Positions 63,853 through 64,000 of a stretch of 64,000 bases of DNA are shown in pieces. The notes under the pieces are model-generated. The model ran no database searches, was not told where the DNA came from, and saw nothing but the letters and a program-made list of their open reading frames with translations. Position numbers and translations under genes: made by a program. The stretch is from contig CM029620.1 in assembly GCA_017311315.1 (NCBI GenBank), positions 1,307,787 to 1,371,786 on the forward strand. Reading direction: 5' to 3'. The stretch comes from Dendrocalamus latiflorus (taxonomy: Eukaryota; Streptophyta; Magnoliopsida; Poales; Poaceae). Each line of letters begins with the position of its first letter. Position 1 is the stretch's first letter.

Positions 63853-64000
63853 GTTGCGAACCTCCAGTTGGCTGCTTGTGGGCATATCCTGAAGGTCCCA
63901 CCTGTGTGCTTCATTCCGCTGCTGCAATTTATTGATTTCGGCCTAATCGGCCCATGAGTAAGTCTATTAATTTACTTTAGCTTCCGCATCATATGAAATT

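Larger units (their letters stand above)
54495..64000 (+). repeat. Very long gypsy LTR H, open at the window edge
   Basis: Starts TGTAACATCCC at 54495 right after the tandem repeats. After 377 bp it is interrupted by solo LTR G and resumes at 58452. It then holds a C-rich region (58650-59750), a TATA box (59791), a long AT-rich stretch (59950-61200), the palindromic block (62306-62329), about 70-bp tandem repeats (63302-63610), the hairpin (63731-63750) and the conserved stop region (63850). This is the same order as in LTR A, so H is one LTR of at least 5.9 kb without G. Its 3' end would be expected a few hundred bp beyond the window. Confidence 0.7.

Overview
The window is repeat DNA from a plant nuclear genome, most likely a grass (Poaceae). 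The evidence is Met-tRNA primed LTR retrotransposons, GC-rich grass-type LTR leaders, a chromovirus with a chromodomain, a Sirevirus-type copia element, a CRM-like gypsy element and a PIF/Harbinger-type MITE. I found no host gene, rRNA, tRNA, CRISPR array or satellite array. Species cannot be named from the sequence.

Layout. Positions 1-1735 are the minus-strand pol of an old gypsy element (X), interrupted by the 3' LTR of another minus-strand gypsy element (F; 1736-2021 and 40322-42282). Inside that LTR sits chromovirus A (plus strand, 2022-40315; orf0, gag, PR-RT-RH-IN-chromodomain). A was later hit by three younger elements: D (minus, 8031-15827, TSD GCTGT, in RNase H), Sirevirus-like copia B (plus, 16619-27967, TSD AGATC, in integrase) and CRM-like gypsy E (plus, 28337-35999, TSD TTGTG, in integrase). 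Removing D, B and E and one TSD copy each restores A's pol order. To the right are a decayed F integrase end (42283-43106), an unrecognised AT-rich stretch, a gag-only minus-strand element C (44366-50929), a rearranged Tat-like remnant with 67-bp tandem repeats (50930-54494), and a very long LTR H (54495 to beyond the window). H was split by solo LTR G (54872-58451), which itself carries a Harbinger-type MITE (56211-56611).

Activity. E has one intact 1661-codon gag-pol ORF, near-identical LTRs and a perfect TSD, so it may be autonomous. D has near-identical 3.55-kb LTRs around only 704 bp of non-coding DNA and must be mobilised in trans. B has near-identical LTRs but no recognisable RT or integrase. 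A, X, F and C are decayed; the nonsense codons in A are mostly C-to-T or G-to-A changes.

Most unusual signal. The long LTRs of the A, C, D and G families appear to hide a spliced reading frame: an AUG-free Pro/Ser/Arg-rich first exon after the TATA box, a 57-63 nt middle exon ending at a GC-type donor (AAG/GCAAGT), and a short acidic last exon ending at a TAG conserved also in H. Exon lengths keep frame, indels are multiples of three, and many differences are synonymous. A hairpin with a compensatory base pair sits 26-30 nt before the last splice acceptor, and the second intron carries a conserved palindromic block. This is inference from reading the sequence; transcripts would decide it.
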